Positions 53,469 to 62,075 are shown, numbered from the stretch's first letter. The stretch is DNA of 64,000 bases from Kitasatospora herbaricolor (GCF_030813695.1 NZ_JAUSVA010000002.1:2108001-2172000), one strand, 5' to 3'. Program-made: numbers and translations. Notes: a model not told the origin generated them from the sequence alone.

Positions 53469-54910
53469 TGGGCGAGCAGCCCGAGCAGTACGACGTGATC
53501 GTCCTGGGCGCCGGCCCGACCGGGGAGAACCTGGCGGACCGCACCACGGCCGCCGGGCTGCGGACGGTGATCGTCGAGAGCGAGCTGGTCGGCGGCGAGT
53601 GCTCGTACTGGGCCTGCATGCCCAGCAAGGCGCTGCTGCGCCCGGTGGCCGCGCTGGCCGCCGCCCGGGCCGTGGCCGGCTCCCGGGAGGCGGTGGGCGA
53701 CGGCGCCCTGGACGCCGCGGCCGTGCTGGCCCGACGGGACTCCTTCACCTCGCACTGGCGCGACGACGGCCAGGTGGAGTGGCTGAACGGTGCCGGCATC
53801 GACCTGGTCCGCGGCCACGGCCGGCTGACCGGCGAGCGGACCGTCACGGTGACCGGCCCGGACGGCGCCGAGCGCCGGCTCACCGCCCGGCACGCGGTCG
53901 CGGTCTGCACCGGCAGTCGGGCCGTGCTGCCCGAGGGCGTACCGGGCCTGGCCGAGGCCCGCCCGTGGACCAGCCGGGAGGCGACCGCCTCACCGAAGGT
54001 GCCGGGTCGCCTGGTGGTGGTCGGCGGCGGGGTGGTCGGCGTGGAGATGGCGACCGCCTGGCGGGCGCTCGGTGCCGAGGTGGTGCTGCTGGTGCGCGGC
54101 GCCGGCCTGCTGCCGCGGATGGAGCCGTTCGCCGGCGAGCTGGTCGCCGACGGGCTGCGCGGGGCCGGGGTCGACGTCCGCACCGGCGCGTCGGTCGCCG
54201 TTCTGGAACGCCCGGCGGCGGACGGCCCGGTGACGGTGGTGCTGGCGGACGGCGAGCGGCTCACCGCCGACGAGGTGCTGTACGCGACCGGCCGGGCGCC
54301 GCGCACCGACGACCTCGGCCTGGAGCTGGTCGGCCTGGAGCCCGGGTCCTGGCTGGAGGTGGACGACAGCTGCGCCGTGCGCGGCGTCGAGGGCGGCTGG
54401 CTGTACGCGGCCGGCGACGTCAACCACCGGGCGCTGCTCACCCATCAGGGCAAGTACCAGGCGCGGATCGCCGGCAACGCGATCGGCGTGCTGGCCGGAG
54501 GCGGCCGCCTGGACACCGGGCGCTGGGGTGCGCACGTGGCCTCCGCGGACACCGCGGGCCCGCCGCAGGTGGTCTTCACCGAGCCCGAGGCCGCCTCGGT
54601 GGGCCTGAGCCTGGCCGAGGCCGGACGGGCGGGTCTGCGGGTGAAGGCGGTCGACCACGAGCTGGGCAAGGTCGCCGGCGCCTCGCTGTACGCCGACGAC
54701 TACCGCGGCCGGGCCCGGGTGGTCTTCGACCTGGACAGGAGTGTGCTGGTGGGGGCGACCTTCGTCGGCCCCGGGGTGGCGGAGCTGCTGCACTCGGCGA
54801 CGGTCGCGGTGGTCGGCGAGGTGCCGATCGACCGGCTGTGGCACGCGGTTCCCTCCTACCCGACCATGAGCGAGGTCTGGCTGCGCCTGCTGGAGGACTG
54901 CCGGGGCTGA
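53468..54910 (+). CDS. Class I pyridine nucleotide-disulfide oxidoreductase
   Basis: The 480-residue flavoprotein has the FAD motif YDVIVLGAGPTGENLADR, the redox-active pair in GGECSYWACMPSKALLRP (Cys-x4-Cys), a second nucleotide motif RLVVVGGGVVGVEMATAWRA and the C-terminal dimerisation domain ending WHAVPSYPTMSEVWLRLLE. The usual His-Glu pair is replaced by HAVPSYPT (His kept, Glu missing), so its acid-base chemistry may differ from lipoamide or mercuric reductases. It is coupled to the OsmC gene by a TGATG overlap, hinting that it reduces that peroxidase. Confidence 0.92.
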   Translation: MGEQPEQYDVIVLGAGPTGENLADRTTAAGLRTVIVESELVGGECSYWACMPSKALLRPVAALAAARAVAGSREAVGDGALDAAAVLARRDSFTSHWRDDGQVEWLNGAGIDLVRGHGRLTGERTVTVTGPDGAERRLTARHAVAVCTGSRAVLPEGVPGLAEARPWTSREATASPKVPGRLVVVGGGVVGVEMATAWRALGAEVVLLVRGAGLLPRMEPFAGELVADGLRGAGVDVRTGASVAVLERPAADGPVTVVLADGERLTADEVLYATGRAPRTDDLGLELVGLEPGSWLEVDDSCAVRGVEGGWLYAAGDVNHRALLTHQGKYQARIAGNAIGVLAGGGRLDTGRWGAHVASADTAGPPQVVFTEPEAASVGLSLAEAGRAGLRVKAVDHELGKVAGASLYADDYRGRARVVFDLDRSVLVGATFVGPGVAELLHSATVAVVGEVPIDRLWHAVPSYPTMSEVWLRLLEDCRG

Positions 54911-55091
54911 CCCCTCACCGGTCCCGGGCGCCCGCCGTGCGCGGGGGCCCGGGCCGGCCCGGTCCGCTCAGGCCCCGGGCGGAGGGGCGCGACCGGCGGA
55001 CGCGGCACGACCGGCGCGGCTCGGTGACCCGGCGGCCGGTCGGCGGGACACTGGCACAGGGGCCGAGACGCTGACCAGGTGGTGTGTTGTG

Positions 55092-56186
55092 ATGACCGAA
55101 GTGTTGCTGGCCGTCGGGACGGAGAAGGGCCTGTTCCTCGGGCGCAGCCGCGACCGGCTGGACTGGGAGTTCAGCGGGCCGCACTTCCCGATGAACGCGA
55201 TCTACTCGGTGTCGGTGGACCGCCGCGGGGGCCGGGTCCGCCTGCTGGTGGGCGCCGACAGCAGCCACTGGGGGCCCTCGGTCTGGCGCTCGGACGACCT
55301 CGGCGCCAGCTGGTTCGAGCCGCCGCGGCCCACGATCAGGTTCCCCGAGCACACCGGTGCCTCGCTCACCCGGGTCTGGCAGCTCCAGCCGGCCGGCGAG
55401 GAGGCGCCCGGGGTGGTCTGGGCGGGCACCGAGCCCGCCGCCCTGTTCCGCTCCGAGGACGGCGGCGAGAGCTTCACGATGGTCGAGTCCCTGTGGACGC
55501 ACCCGCAGCGGTCGGAGTGGGGCGCGGGCTACGGCGGTCAGGGCCTGCACACCGTCATCACCGACCCGCGCGACCCGCAGAAGCTGCTGGTCGCGGTCTC
55601 CAGCGGCGGCGTCTACCGGACGAAGGACGGCGGCCGGAGCTGGCAGCCGTCCAACCGGGGCCTGCGGGCGGAGTTCCTGCCGGAGGAGAACCAGTACCCG
55701 GAGTTCGGGCAGTGCGTGCACAAGATCGCCACCGACCCGGTCGACCCGGACCGCCTCTACCTGCAGAACCACGGCGGCGTGTACCGCAGCGACGACGCCG
55801 GGGAGAGCTGGCGGTTCATCGCCGACGGCCTGCCCGCCGACTTCGGGTTCGCGATCGCCGCCCATCCGCGGCGGACCGGCACCGCGTACGTCTTCCCGCT
55901 GGAGGGCGCCGGCAGCCGGATGCCCCCGGGGCGCCGCTGCAGGGTGTTCCGCACCGAGGACGCCGGCGACAGCTGGCAGCCGCTGGCCGCGGGCCTGCCG
56001 GGCGAGGACCACTACGGCGTCGTCCTGCGCGACGCGCTGCGCACCGACGACGCGGACCCGGCCGGCCTCTACTTCGGCAACCGCAACGGCGAGGTGCACG
56101 CCAGCGCGGACGAAGGCGCGAGCTGGCGCCTGCTGATCTCCCACCTGCCGGACGTGCTCTGCGTCCGGGCCGCCGTGATCGGCTGA
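55092..56186 (+). CDS. BNR/YCF48-type beta-propeller protein (sialidase-like)
   Basis: The 364-residue protein is a WD40/YVTN-like glycosyl-hydrolase-type propeller. Asp-box (BNR) repeats recur: SDDLGASWFEP, SEDGGESFTMVE, TKDGGRSWQPSNRG, SDDAGESWRFI, TEDAGDSWQPL, SADEGASWRLLI. There is no signal peptide. Similar 'exo-alpha-sialidase' annotations mostly rest on Asp boxes only, and no sialidase catalytic triad can be claimed. AGGTGG precedes the ATG; GTG 55089 is an alternative start. Confidence 0.88.
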   Translation: MTEVLLAVGTEKGLFLGRSRDRLDWEFSGPHFPMNAIYSVSVDRRGGRVRLLVGADSSHWGPSVWRSDDLGASWFEPPRPTIRFPEHTGASLTRVWQLQPAGEEAPGVVWAGTEPAALFRSEDGGESFTMVESLWTHPQRSEWGAGYGGQGLHTVITDPRDPQKLLVAVSSGGVYRTKDGGRSWQPSNRGLRAEFLPEENQYPEFGQCVHKIATDPVDPDRLYLQNHGGVYRSDDAGESWRFIADGLPADFGFAIAAHPRRTGTAYVFPLEGAGSRMPPGRRCRVFRTEDAGDSWQPLAAGLPGEDHYGVVLRDALRTDDADPAGLYFGNRNGEVHASADEGASWRLLISHLPDVLCVRAAVIG

Positions 56187-56358
56187 GGTCCGGCCCGTCC
56201 CGCCATCCGCGACACGCCCGGCGGGACGGGCCGGCCCGAGCCGGTTCCGGGCGGCCCACCGGGCGCTGCGGGCGGCAGCTGCGAGCCCGGCCCGCCCGTT
56301 CGGCCCGCATCTGCGACGTCTCGTCAGAACCGGTCCTGACCTGGGCATTTACAGCCAC

Positions 56359-56364
56359 TAGGGT
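56359..56364 (+). promoter_or_regulatory. -10 box of the Mop-domain gene
   Basis: TAGGGT lies 57 bp before the ATG, with TGACCT 16 bp upstream (56337-56342). A GAGG-type ribosome-binding site close to the ATG shows that this gene has a normal leader. Confidence 0.5.
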
Positions 56365-56421
56365 GGGCATCGGCACGATCGGAAGTCATCCGATTCCCTG
56401 ATCGAGAACGAGGCGTTACCC

Positions 56422-56841
56422 ATGAGCCTGAGCATCCGCAACCAGCTCCCCGGCACCGTGACCGCGATCGCCACCGGCGAGGTGATGGCCACCGTCAAGG
56501 TACGGCTGGGCTCCGGCCAGGAGGTCACGGCCGCCATCACGCTGGACTCCGTGAAGGACCTCGGCCTCGTCGAGGGCAGCCAGGTCCGCACCCTGGTGAA
56601 GTCCACCGAGGTGTCGCTGGCCACCGGCCCGGTGACCGGGCTGAGCATCCGCAACCAGATCCCGGGCACCGTGGTCGAGGTGGCGACCGGCGGCGCGATG
56701 GCCGGGGTGAAGGTGGCCGTGGACGGCGGCGAGCTGACCGCGGCGATCACCGCCGACGCGGTGTCGGACCTGGGCCTCGCGGCCGGCACCCCGGTGGTCG
56801 CGCTGATCAAGTCGACCGAGGTGTCGCTCGCGACCGTCTGA
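56422..56841 (+). CDS. Mop/TOBE di-domain molybdate-binding protein
   Basis: The 139-residue protein has two tandem Mop domains: residues 1-69 (LSIRNQLPGTVTAIATGEVM, AAITLDSVKDLGLVEGSQVR, TLVKSTEVSLAT) and 73-139 (LSIRNQIPGTVVEVATGGAM, AAITADAVSDLGLAAGTPVV, ALIKSTEVSLAT). The paralogous halves are about 60% alike. Such proteins assemble as oligomers that bind and store molybdate or tungstate in the cytosol. It lies in a neighbourhood with a small molybdopterin enzyme. Confidence 0.93.
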   Translation: MSLSIRNQLPGTVTAIATGEVMATVKVRLGSGQEVTAAITLDSVKDLGLVEGSQVRTLVKSTEVSLATGPVTGLSIRNQIPGTVVEVATGGAMAGVKVAVDGGELTAAITADAVSDLGLAAGTPVVALIKSTEVSLATV

Positions 56842-56884
56842 CACCGGACCGCTCGGCGGCGTCGGCCGGCGGCGCGTCGGCGCG

Positions 56885-56944
56885 GGACGTGGCAGGTCCG
56901 GACGTGGCAGGCCCGGACGTAGCGGGTCAGGACGTGGCAGGTCA
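56885..56944. repeat. 15-bp tandem repeat, 4 copies
   Basis: Units GGACGTGGCAGGTCC, then three variants with one to three changes, stand head to tail. They end about 85 bp before the SSI gene. They might bind a regulator in register or be replication slippage. Confidence 0.8.
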
Positions 56945-57028
56945 GGGCGGGACAGGACGGCGCCGCGCCACGCCCTCGTCCGGGTGAGATGCCGGGGCGG
57001 CCGGGCCGCGGGCGGTAGCTGTTGACAC

Positions 57029-57484
57029 ATGATCAGCTCCTTCCGGTGGCGCGCGGCGGCGGCCACCGCCGTGTTCGCCGCCACCTTCAGCACCTTCGCC
57101 CACGCCGTCACGGCCCAGCCGGCCCCGCTCCCGGAGGGCGTCACCGGGGACCGGCTCACGGTCACGGTCTCCGACGGCGACGGGCCCGCCTCCGGCGGTA
57201 CCCACGAGCTCCTCTGCCACCCTGCCGGCGGTGACCACCCGGCCGTGCAGGAGGCCTGCGACCGGCTCGACTCGCTCACCGTCTGGGGACGGGACCTCTT
57301 CACGCCCGTGGCGCCGGACGCCGTCTGCACCCTGCAGTACGGCGGCCCGGCCACCGCGCGGGTGACCGGTCACTGGGCCGGCCGGCCCGTGGACGCCCGC
57401 TTCTCGCGCCGCGACGGCTGCGAGATCGCCCGCTGGGACTCCTTCGTCCCGCTGCTGCCGGGTGACGACCCCGCCGGGGCGTGA
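57029..57484 (+). CDS. Subtilisin inhibitor-like (SSI family) secreted protease inhibitor
   Basis: The 151-residue protein has a signal peptide (FRWRAAAATAVFAATFSTFA, cleavage near AHA) and an SSI core: GDRLTVTVSDGDGPASGGTH, ELLCHPAGG with PAVQEACDRLDSL, and the reactive loop region APDAVCTLQYGGP. By position the P1-P1' pair appears to be Leu-Gln in place of the Met-Val of the classical inhibitor. Two disulfides can form with DGCEIARWDSFV. Such proteins block extracellular subtilisins in streptomycetes. No ribosome-binding site is seen. Confidence 0.92.
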   Translation: MISSFRWRAAAATAVFAATFSTFAHAVTAQPAPLPEGVTGDRLTVTVSDGDGPASGGTHELLCHPAGGDHPAVQEACDRLDSLTVWGRDLFTPVAPDAVCTLQYGGPATARVTGHWAGRPVDARFSRRDGCEIARWDSFVPLLPGDDPAGA

Positions 57485-57539
57485 GGAGCCGGCCGGGCGA
57501 GCCTGGAACGGGGGCGGCACAGGCCCGGGGCGGCCGGGT

Positions 57540-58034
57540 TCAGCCGCGGGCGGCGCCGGCCGGCTCCGCGTCGGCGGGCCCGCCGACGGGCTCCGGGGCG
57601 GGGACCGGCCCCAGCCAGACGGCCGTGACGCCGCTGACGTAGCGGGCGCCGCAGTGGTCGGCCGGAACGACCAGCTGCGGGCCGCTCTCGTCCAGCGGGG
57701 CGCCGTCCATACTGGTGGCGAGCAGGATCCGCTGGCCGCCGAAGTCGGGGTCGATCTCGGCCCAGGAGACCACCGCGCGGTGGCCGTCCGCGCCGGTGAC
57801 GGCCAGCAGGAACGTCAGCCGGGGCTTGCGCGCGGCGAGGTCCACCCTGGGCCCGGCGGCGCACAGCACGTCCCAGAGGGTGGGCCCCTCGTACCCGTGG
57901 CGCTGCTCGCCCTCCGTGCGGCAGTCGAAGGTGACCTCGACCCGGTGCGACGGCAGGTCGCGGAGCCGGCCGACCGTCAACTCGGCGGGCCGGTCCAGGT
58001 GGCCGTGCAGCCGGACGGTGGCTGGGTGTCTCAT
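57540..58034 (-). CDS. Small molybdopterin-dependent oxidoreductase domain protein
   Basis: The 164-residue protein is a stand-alone sulfite-oxidase/nitrate-reductase-type molybdopterin domain: LHGHLDRPAELTVGRLRDLP, VEVTFDCRTEGEQRHGYEGP with the Mo-ligand-type Cys, LWDVLCAAGPRVDLAARKPR, HRAVVSWAEIDPDFGGQRIL and GGPA-rich tail. It is shorter than YedY or sulfite oxidase and lacks a signal peptide and heme or dimer domains. The ATG follows GGGAGGAG at 10 nt. It is divergent from a PucR regulator gene, which may control it. Confidence 0.88.
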   Translation of the reverse strand: MRHPATVRLHGHLDRPAELTVGRLRDLPSHRVEVTFDCRTEGEQRHGYEGPTLWDVLCAAGPRVDLAARKPRLTFLLAVTGADGHRAVVSWAEIDPDFGGQRILLATSMDGAPLDESGPQLVVPADHCGARYVSGVTAVWLGPVPAPEPVGGPADAEPAGAARG

Positions 58035-58426
58035 ACGGCATGCTCCTCCCGGCCCGCGGGGTGCGGCCCTGGAGGGTGGTACCCGAGGAGGCCGTCGCCC
58101 ATTCGCACATGCGGCCGTGGAATCATTCCACCAGCCGTAACAGCAAGGCGTAGCACCTGATTGCCCTCGCAATTGCGGAAGCTCTCCGGGCCGCGGGACC
58201 GGGCCGCGCACTCCCCCCGGCGTCGCCCGCCGGGGCCGCCCCCACCGATTCGAGCACGAGCGCAATGTGAGGGACGACCGGATCCGAGCGCCGTCCGAGG
58301 GCGCCCCTCCTGGAGGATCGACCAAGGCGGATTCCGGTTCCCCGCCTTGCATTTACGATGCCTGTGCGCACTTCGCGCTTGCACTTGCAAGGCGGAGTCG
58401 GGCGCGGAGCACAAGGAGCGAAGAGC
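58035..58426. promoter_or_regulatory. Divergent regulatory region between the molybdoenzyme and PucR genes
   Basis: This 392-bp gap has no gene. CCTTGCA (58343-58349) and TGCAAGG (58386-58392) form an inverted repeat enclosing TTTACGAT, a -10-like sequence, 35-80 bp before the PucR start. TTGCA words occur three times in this stretch, a likely binding site of the regulator. No clear promoter toward the molybdoenzyme gene was seen. Confidence 0.45.
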
Positions 58427-59932
58427 ATGATCGTCGGAGACCTGCTGCACCTGGACGACCTGGACATCCGGTTGGCCTGGGGCACGCCCGAACTCCTCGC
58501 CCGCCGGATCACCGGCGTGACCTCCACCGACCTCCAGGACCCGGCCCGGTACCTGCAGCCCGGCGAGCTGGTACTGACCGGCCTGGTCTGGTGGCAGCCC
58601 GAGGACGGCTCGGCGGCCCTGCGCTTCGCCACCGCCCTGCGCAGCGCCCGGGTCGCCGCCCTGATGGCCGGCGAGGGCACCCACGGCGCCGTGCCCGCGG
58701 GCCTCGCCGAGGCCTGCCGCACCCACGGCATCCCGGTGCTCGCCGTCCCGGCCGGCACCAGCTTCCGCGCCGTGACCGACCGGGTCTACCTGCGGCTCTG
58801 GGGCGGGCTGCAGGCCGGCGTGCGGGACGCGGCCGCGATCCCCGAGGCCGCCCGCCGGGAGCTGGTCGGCCTGATCGACTCCGGTGGGCAGGCCGCCGAC
58901 GTGCTGGCGCACGCGGTCAACCGGCTCGGCGTGCCCGAGTGCTCGGTGAGCACCACCGGCGGTCGGGTCATCGCCGAACCGCCCGCGGTGGCCGCCGCGG
59001 CGCCGGCCGACCGGGCCACCGGCAGCGGCACCGGCTCCGCGCTGCCGGTCGGCCCCCAGGAGAACTCCCCCTTCGACGGCTGGCTGCTGCACGGCGGCCC
59101 GGCGGCCCAAGGCGCGGCCACCCCGATGCTGCGCGGCCTGGCCGACCTGCTCGCCCCGCTCGCCACCGGGGCCCACGCCGAGGCCGCCGCCCGGCGCCGG
59201 GCGGCCGGGCGACTGCTCGGCCTGCTGGCCGCGGACGGCCCGGCCGACCTCGGCGAGGCACTGGCCGCCTGCGCCCTGCCCGCCGAGGGCCCGCTGGTCA
59301 CCGTGGCCGCCCGGATCGACGGCGGCCCGGACGACTGGGCGGCGTACGCCCTCGCGGAGGCGCTGCACCCGCTGGGCGTCCCGTTCGCCGCCGGCACCGA
59401 CCCCGCCGGCCGGACCGCCGCGCTGGTCGCCGCGCCCGCCGCCCGGGTGGCCGAGCGGCTGCGGCGGGCCCGGCCGGCCCTGCAGACCCGGCTGACCGGC
59501 CGGCGCACCTTGCGCGCCGGGGTCGGGCCGGCCTCCCCGGCGGTCGCCGGGCCGCTGCGCGCCGCCCTGGTCCAGGCCCGCTACGTGCTGGCCGGGGCCG
59601 CCGGGCCGATCGGCAGCACCGCCGAGCTGGACTCGCTGGCCGGCCTGCTGCGCGGGATACCGCCCGAGGTGACGGCGGCCTTCCACACCCGGCTGCTCGC
59701 CCCGCTGGCCGCGCACGACCGGGAGAACGCCGTCTCGCTGGTCGGCACCCTCACGGTCTTCCTCGACCACGACGGCTCCTGGGCCCGGACGGCCGAGTCG
59801 CTGCACATCCACGTCAACACCGTGCACTACCGGATCCGCCGGATCGAGGAACTGACCGGCCGCAACCTGGCCAGGCTGCAGGACCGCCTGGACCTGCGGG
59901 CCGCGCTGCTCTGCGCACCGGCCGGGCGCTGA
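58427..59932 (+). CDS. PucR-family transcriptional regulator
   Basis: The 501-residue protein has the N-terminal purine-catabolism domain (MIVGDLLHLDDLDIRLAWGT, ARYLQPGELVLTGLVWW), a central sensory region, and the C-terminal PucR helix-turn-helix (TLTVFLDHDGSWARTAESLH, IHVNTVHYRIRRIEELTGRN). PucR regulators control purine, amine or amino-acid catabolism. An AAGGAG ribosome-binding site precedes ATG 58427. The divergent molybdopterin enzyme is the nearest possible target; purine catabolism uses molybdenum enzymes, but this one is of the sulfite-oxidase type. Confidence 0.93.
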   Translation: MIVGDLLHLDDLDIRLAWGTPELLARRITGVTSTDLQDPARYLQPGELVLTGLVWWQPEDGSAALRFATALRSARVAALMAGEGTHGAVPAGLAEACRTHGIPVLAVPAGTSFRAVTDRVYLRLWGGLQAGVRDAAAIPEAARRELVGLIDSGGQAADVLAHAVNRLGVPECSVSTTGGRVIAEPPAVAAAAPADRATGSGTGSALPVGPQENSPFDGWLLHGGPAAQGAATPMLRGLADLLAPLATGAHAEAAARRRAAGRLLGLLAADGPADLGEALAACALPAEGPLVTVAARIDGGPDDWAAYALAEALHPLGVPFAAGTDPAGRTAALVAAPAARVAERLRRARPALQTRLTGRRTLRAGVGPASPAVAGPLRAALVQARYVLAGAAGPIGSTAELDSLAGLLRGIPPEVTAAFHTRLLAPLAAHDRENAVSLVGTLTVFLDHDGSWARTAESLHIHVNTVHYRIRRIEELTGRNLARLQDRLDLRAALLCAPAGR

Positions 59933-59986
59933 ACCAGGGGGCACGGCGCCCGGTTCGGGCTCTGGACGACCCTGATTACCGATGAG

Positions 59987-59992
59987 TAAGGT
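59987..59992 (+). promoter_or_regulatory. -10 box of a leaderless promoter
   Basis: TAAGGT ends 6 nt before ATG 59999. TTAC-6-GTAA (59976-59989) overlaps it and may be a small operator. Confidence 0.6.
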
Positions 59993-59998
59993 TCCGGC

Positions 59999-61174
59999 AT
60001 GCCTACCGGCCGCAGCTACGACATCGTCCTGTTCGGCGCCACCGGGTTCACCGGTGAGCTCACCGCCGAGTACCTCGCGCGGCACGCGCCCGCCGGCACC
60101 CGCTGGGCGCTGGCCGGGCGCAGCCCCGCGAAGCTCGCCGCCGTCCGCGACCGGCTGGCCGCCGTCGACCCCGCCCTCGCCGGGCTGGACCTGCTGACGG
60201 CGGACGCCGCCGACCCGGCCGCGCTGCGGACGGTCGCCGAGGCGGCCCGGGTGGTGATCAGCACGGTCGGACCGTACCTGCGGCACGGGGACCCGCTGGT
60301 CGGCGCCTGCGCCGCGGCCGGCACGGACTACCTGGACCTCAGCGGCGAGCCGGAGTTCGTCGACCGCAGCTACCTGCGGCACCACGCCACGGCGGTGGCC
60401 AGCGGCGCGCGCCTGGTGCACTGCTGCGGCTTCGACTCCGTCCCCTACGACCTGGGGGTCCGGTTCACCGTCGAGCAGCTGCCGCAGGGCGTTCCGGTCA
60501 CCGTGCAGGGGTTCGTGAGCGCGTCCGCGACCTTCTCCGGCGGCACCTTCCACTCGGCGCTCACCGTGCTCTCCCGGCTGCGCCAGGGCGCGCGGGCGGC
60601 CGGGGAGCGCCACCGGGCGGAGCCCGGACCGTCCGGCCGCCGGGTGCGCGGGGTGGCCGGCCTGCCCCGGCGGGAGCGGCGGATCGGCGCCTGGGCGCTG
60701 CCCGCCCCCACCATCGACCCGCAGATCGTGCTGCGCTCCGCCCGCGCCCTGGAGCGCTACGGCCCGGACTTCCGCTACGGCCACCACCTGGCGGTCCGCC
60801 GGCTGCCGGCCGCGGCCGGGCTGGTGGCCGGGGCGGGCGCCCTGCTGGTGCTGGCCCAGGTCCGGCCCGTCCGGGAGTGGCTGCTGGGCCGCCGGCGGCC
60901 GGGCGAGGGGCCGTCCGCCGAGAAGCGGGCGAAGTCCTGGTTCCGGGTGGTCTTCCTCGGCGAGGGCGGCGGGCGGCGGGTGGTCACCGAGGTGTCGGGC
61001 GGCGACCCGGGGTACGGCGAGACGGCGAAGATGCTCGCGGAGGCGGCGCTCTGCCTGGCGTTCGACCGGCTCCCGGACACCGCCGGCCAGGTCACCACGG
61101 CCGTCGCGATGGGTGAGGCGCTGACCGGGCGACTGGTCGCGGCGGGCATCGGCTTCAAGGTCCTGGAGAGCTGA
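59999..61174 (+). CDS. Saccharopine dehydrogenase-like (trans-acting enoyl reductase type) protein
   Basis: The 391-residue protein has the N-terminal Rossmann motif DIVLFGATGFTGELTAEYLA, AGRSPAKLAAVRDRL and ARVVISTVGPYLRHGDPLVG, and a short hydrophobic segment (LPAAAGLVAGAGALLVLAQV) near residue 270 that may associate with the membrane. This layout matches mycobacterial trans-acting enoyl reductases and eukaryotic SCCPDH rather than lysine-pathway saccharopine dehydrogenase. It probably reduces a lipid or polyketide enoyl group. The neighbouring acyltransferase supports a lipid role. The mRNA is likely leaderless. Confidence 0.9.
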   Translation: MPTGRSYDIVLFGATGFTGELTAEYLARHAPAGTRWALAGRSPAKLAAVRDRLAAVDPALAGLDLLTADAADPAALRTVAEAARVVISTVGPYLRHGDPLVGACAAAGTDYLDLSGEPEFVDRSYLRHHATAVASGARLVHCCGFDSVPYDLGVRFTVEQLPQGVPVTVQGFVSASATFSGGTFHSALTVLSRLRQGARAAGERHRAEPGPSGRRVRGVAGLPRRERRIGAWALPAPTIDPQIVLRSARALERYGPDFRYGHHLAVRRLPAAAGLVAGAGALLVLAQVRPVREWLLGRRRPGEGPSAEKRAKSWFRVVFLGEGGGRRVVTEVSGGDPGYGETAKMLAEAALCLAFDRLPDTAGQVTTAVAMGEALTGRLVAAGIGFKVLES

Positions 61175-61241
61175 CCGGGGCCGTCACCGGGTGCGTGGCG
61201 GCAGGGCGCGGGCGCCCCCCCGGCGGCCGGTCCGACGGCGG

Positions 61242-61892
61242 TCAGCCCCGGCGGTCGGCCAGGTGGCCGGCCGCCGTCCGCCAGGCGGCGGTCACGGCCG
61301 CGTGGGCCCGGGCGGTGGCGGCCTCCACGTCGCCGCCGAGCACCAGCGGCGCCCCCACGTGGACGTGCACGCCGGGGCGGCGCAGCGGTGCGGTGAACAG
61401 GCCCGCGACCTGCTTCGCCGTGGACCCGGAGCTGATCCGCCGCGCGCCGGCCTGCCCGAGCGGGACGACCGGCGCGCCGTCGGCGGCGAGCCGGGCCAGG
61501 CCGGTGCGGAACGGGCCGGGCGCGCTGTCGGCGGCGTCCACCCGGCGCGGGAGCCGGCCCTCGGCGTAGATGACGACCACCCGGCCGGCGGCCAGCGCGG
61601 CGGCGGCAGCCTCCAGCGCCTGGGCGGCCCGCTCGGTGCCGCGGTGCACGGGTATGTGGCCCTCGCGGACCAGTGCCCCGCCGAGCACCGGGATCCGCCA
61701 CAGCCCGGCGGTGGCCAGCACGACGGGTTCGACGCCGAGCCGGCGGACGGCGGCGAGCACCACACCGGGGTCGACCAGCGAAGAATGGTTGGGCGCGACG
61801 ATGCTGCCCGGGGCCAGGACGGCGGCCTCGTCCGTGGTCACGGTGAACCGGCCGAGGGCCGGGACGACGGCGCGGGCGACGGCGCTCAGCAT
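61242..61892 (-). CDS. 1-acyl-glycerol-3-phosphate acyltransferase-family protein
   Basis: The 216-residue protein has the PlsC signature NHSSLVDPGVVL (His-x4-Asp), the substrate-binding motif VVVIYAEGRLPRR (in place of the more common FPEGTRS), GHIPVHRGT and VVPLGQAGARRI. It lacks a clear N-terminal membrane anchor and is at the short end of the family. It would transfer an acyl chain to a lysophospholipid or related lipid. GAGGA lies 7 nt before the ATG. It is convergent with the saccharopine-dehydrogenase-like gene. Confidence 0.87.
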   Translation of the reverse strand: MLSAVARAVVPALGRFTVTTDEAAVLAPGSIVAPNHSSLVDPGVVLAAVRRLGVEPVVLATAGLWRIPVLGGALVREGHIPVHRGTERAAQALEAAAAALAAGRVVVIYAEGRLPRRVDAADSAPGPFRTGLARLAADGAPVVPLGQAGARRISSGSTAKQVAGLFTAPLRRPGVHVHVGAPLVLGGDVEAATARAHAAVTAAWRTAAGHLADRRG

Positions 61893-62075
61893 GGGTGGTC
61901 CTCGGGGTCGGGATCGGGTGCGTCGCGGCCGGGGCGGCCGCCGCCCGCCCATTGTGGCGGTGGCTCGGCCCCGCGGGCCTGAGTCCGGGTACTCAGCGCG
62001 CTACTCACCCTGACCGGTCCCGTGCCCCGGGCGGCGGCGCGGCGGCGTCCGCGCAGGGGGAAGCGGGCCGGACGG

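Noticed and set aside
56885..56944. CRISPR-like array
   Set aside because: The 15-bp units are directly adjacent with no spacers, and no cas gene is present.
58031..60787. Long minus-strand open frame opposite the PucR and reductase genes
   Set aside because: Its translation is Gly/Arg/Ala-rich without domains, while the plus-strand frames encode recognised families.
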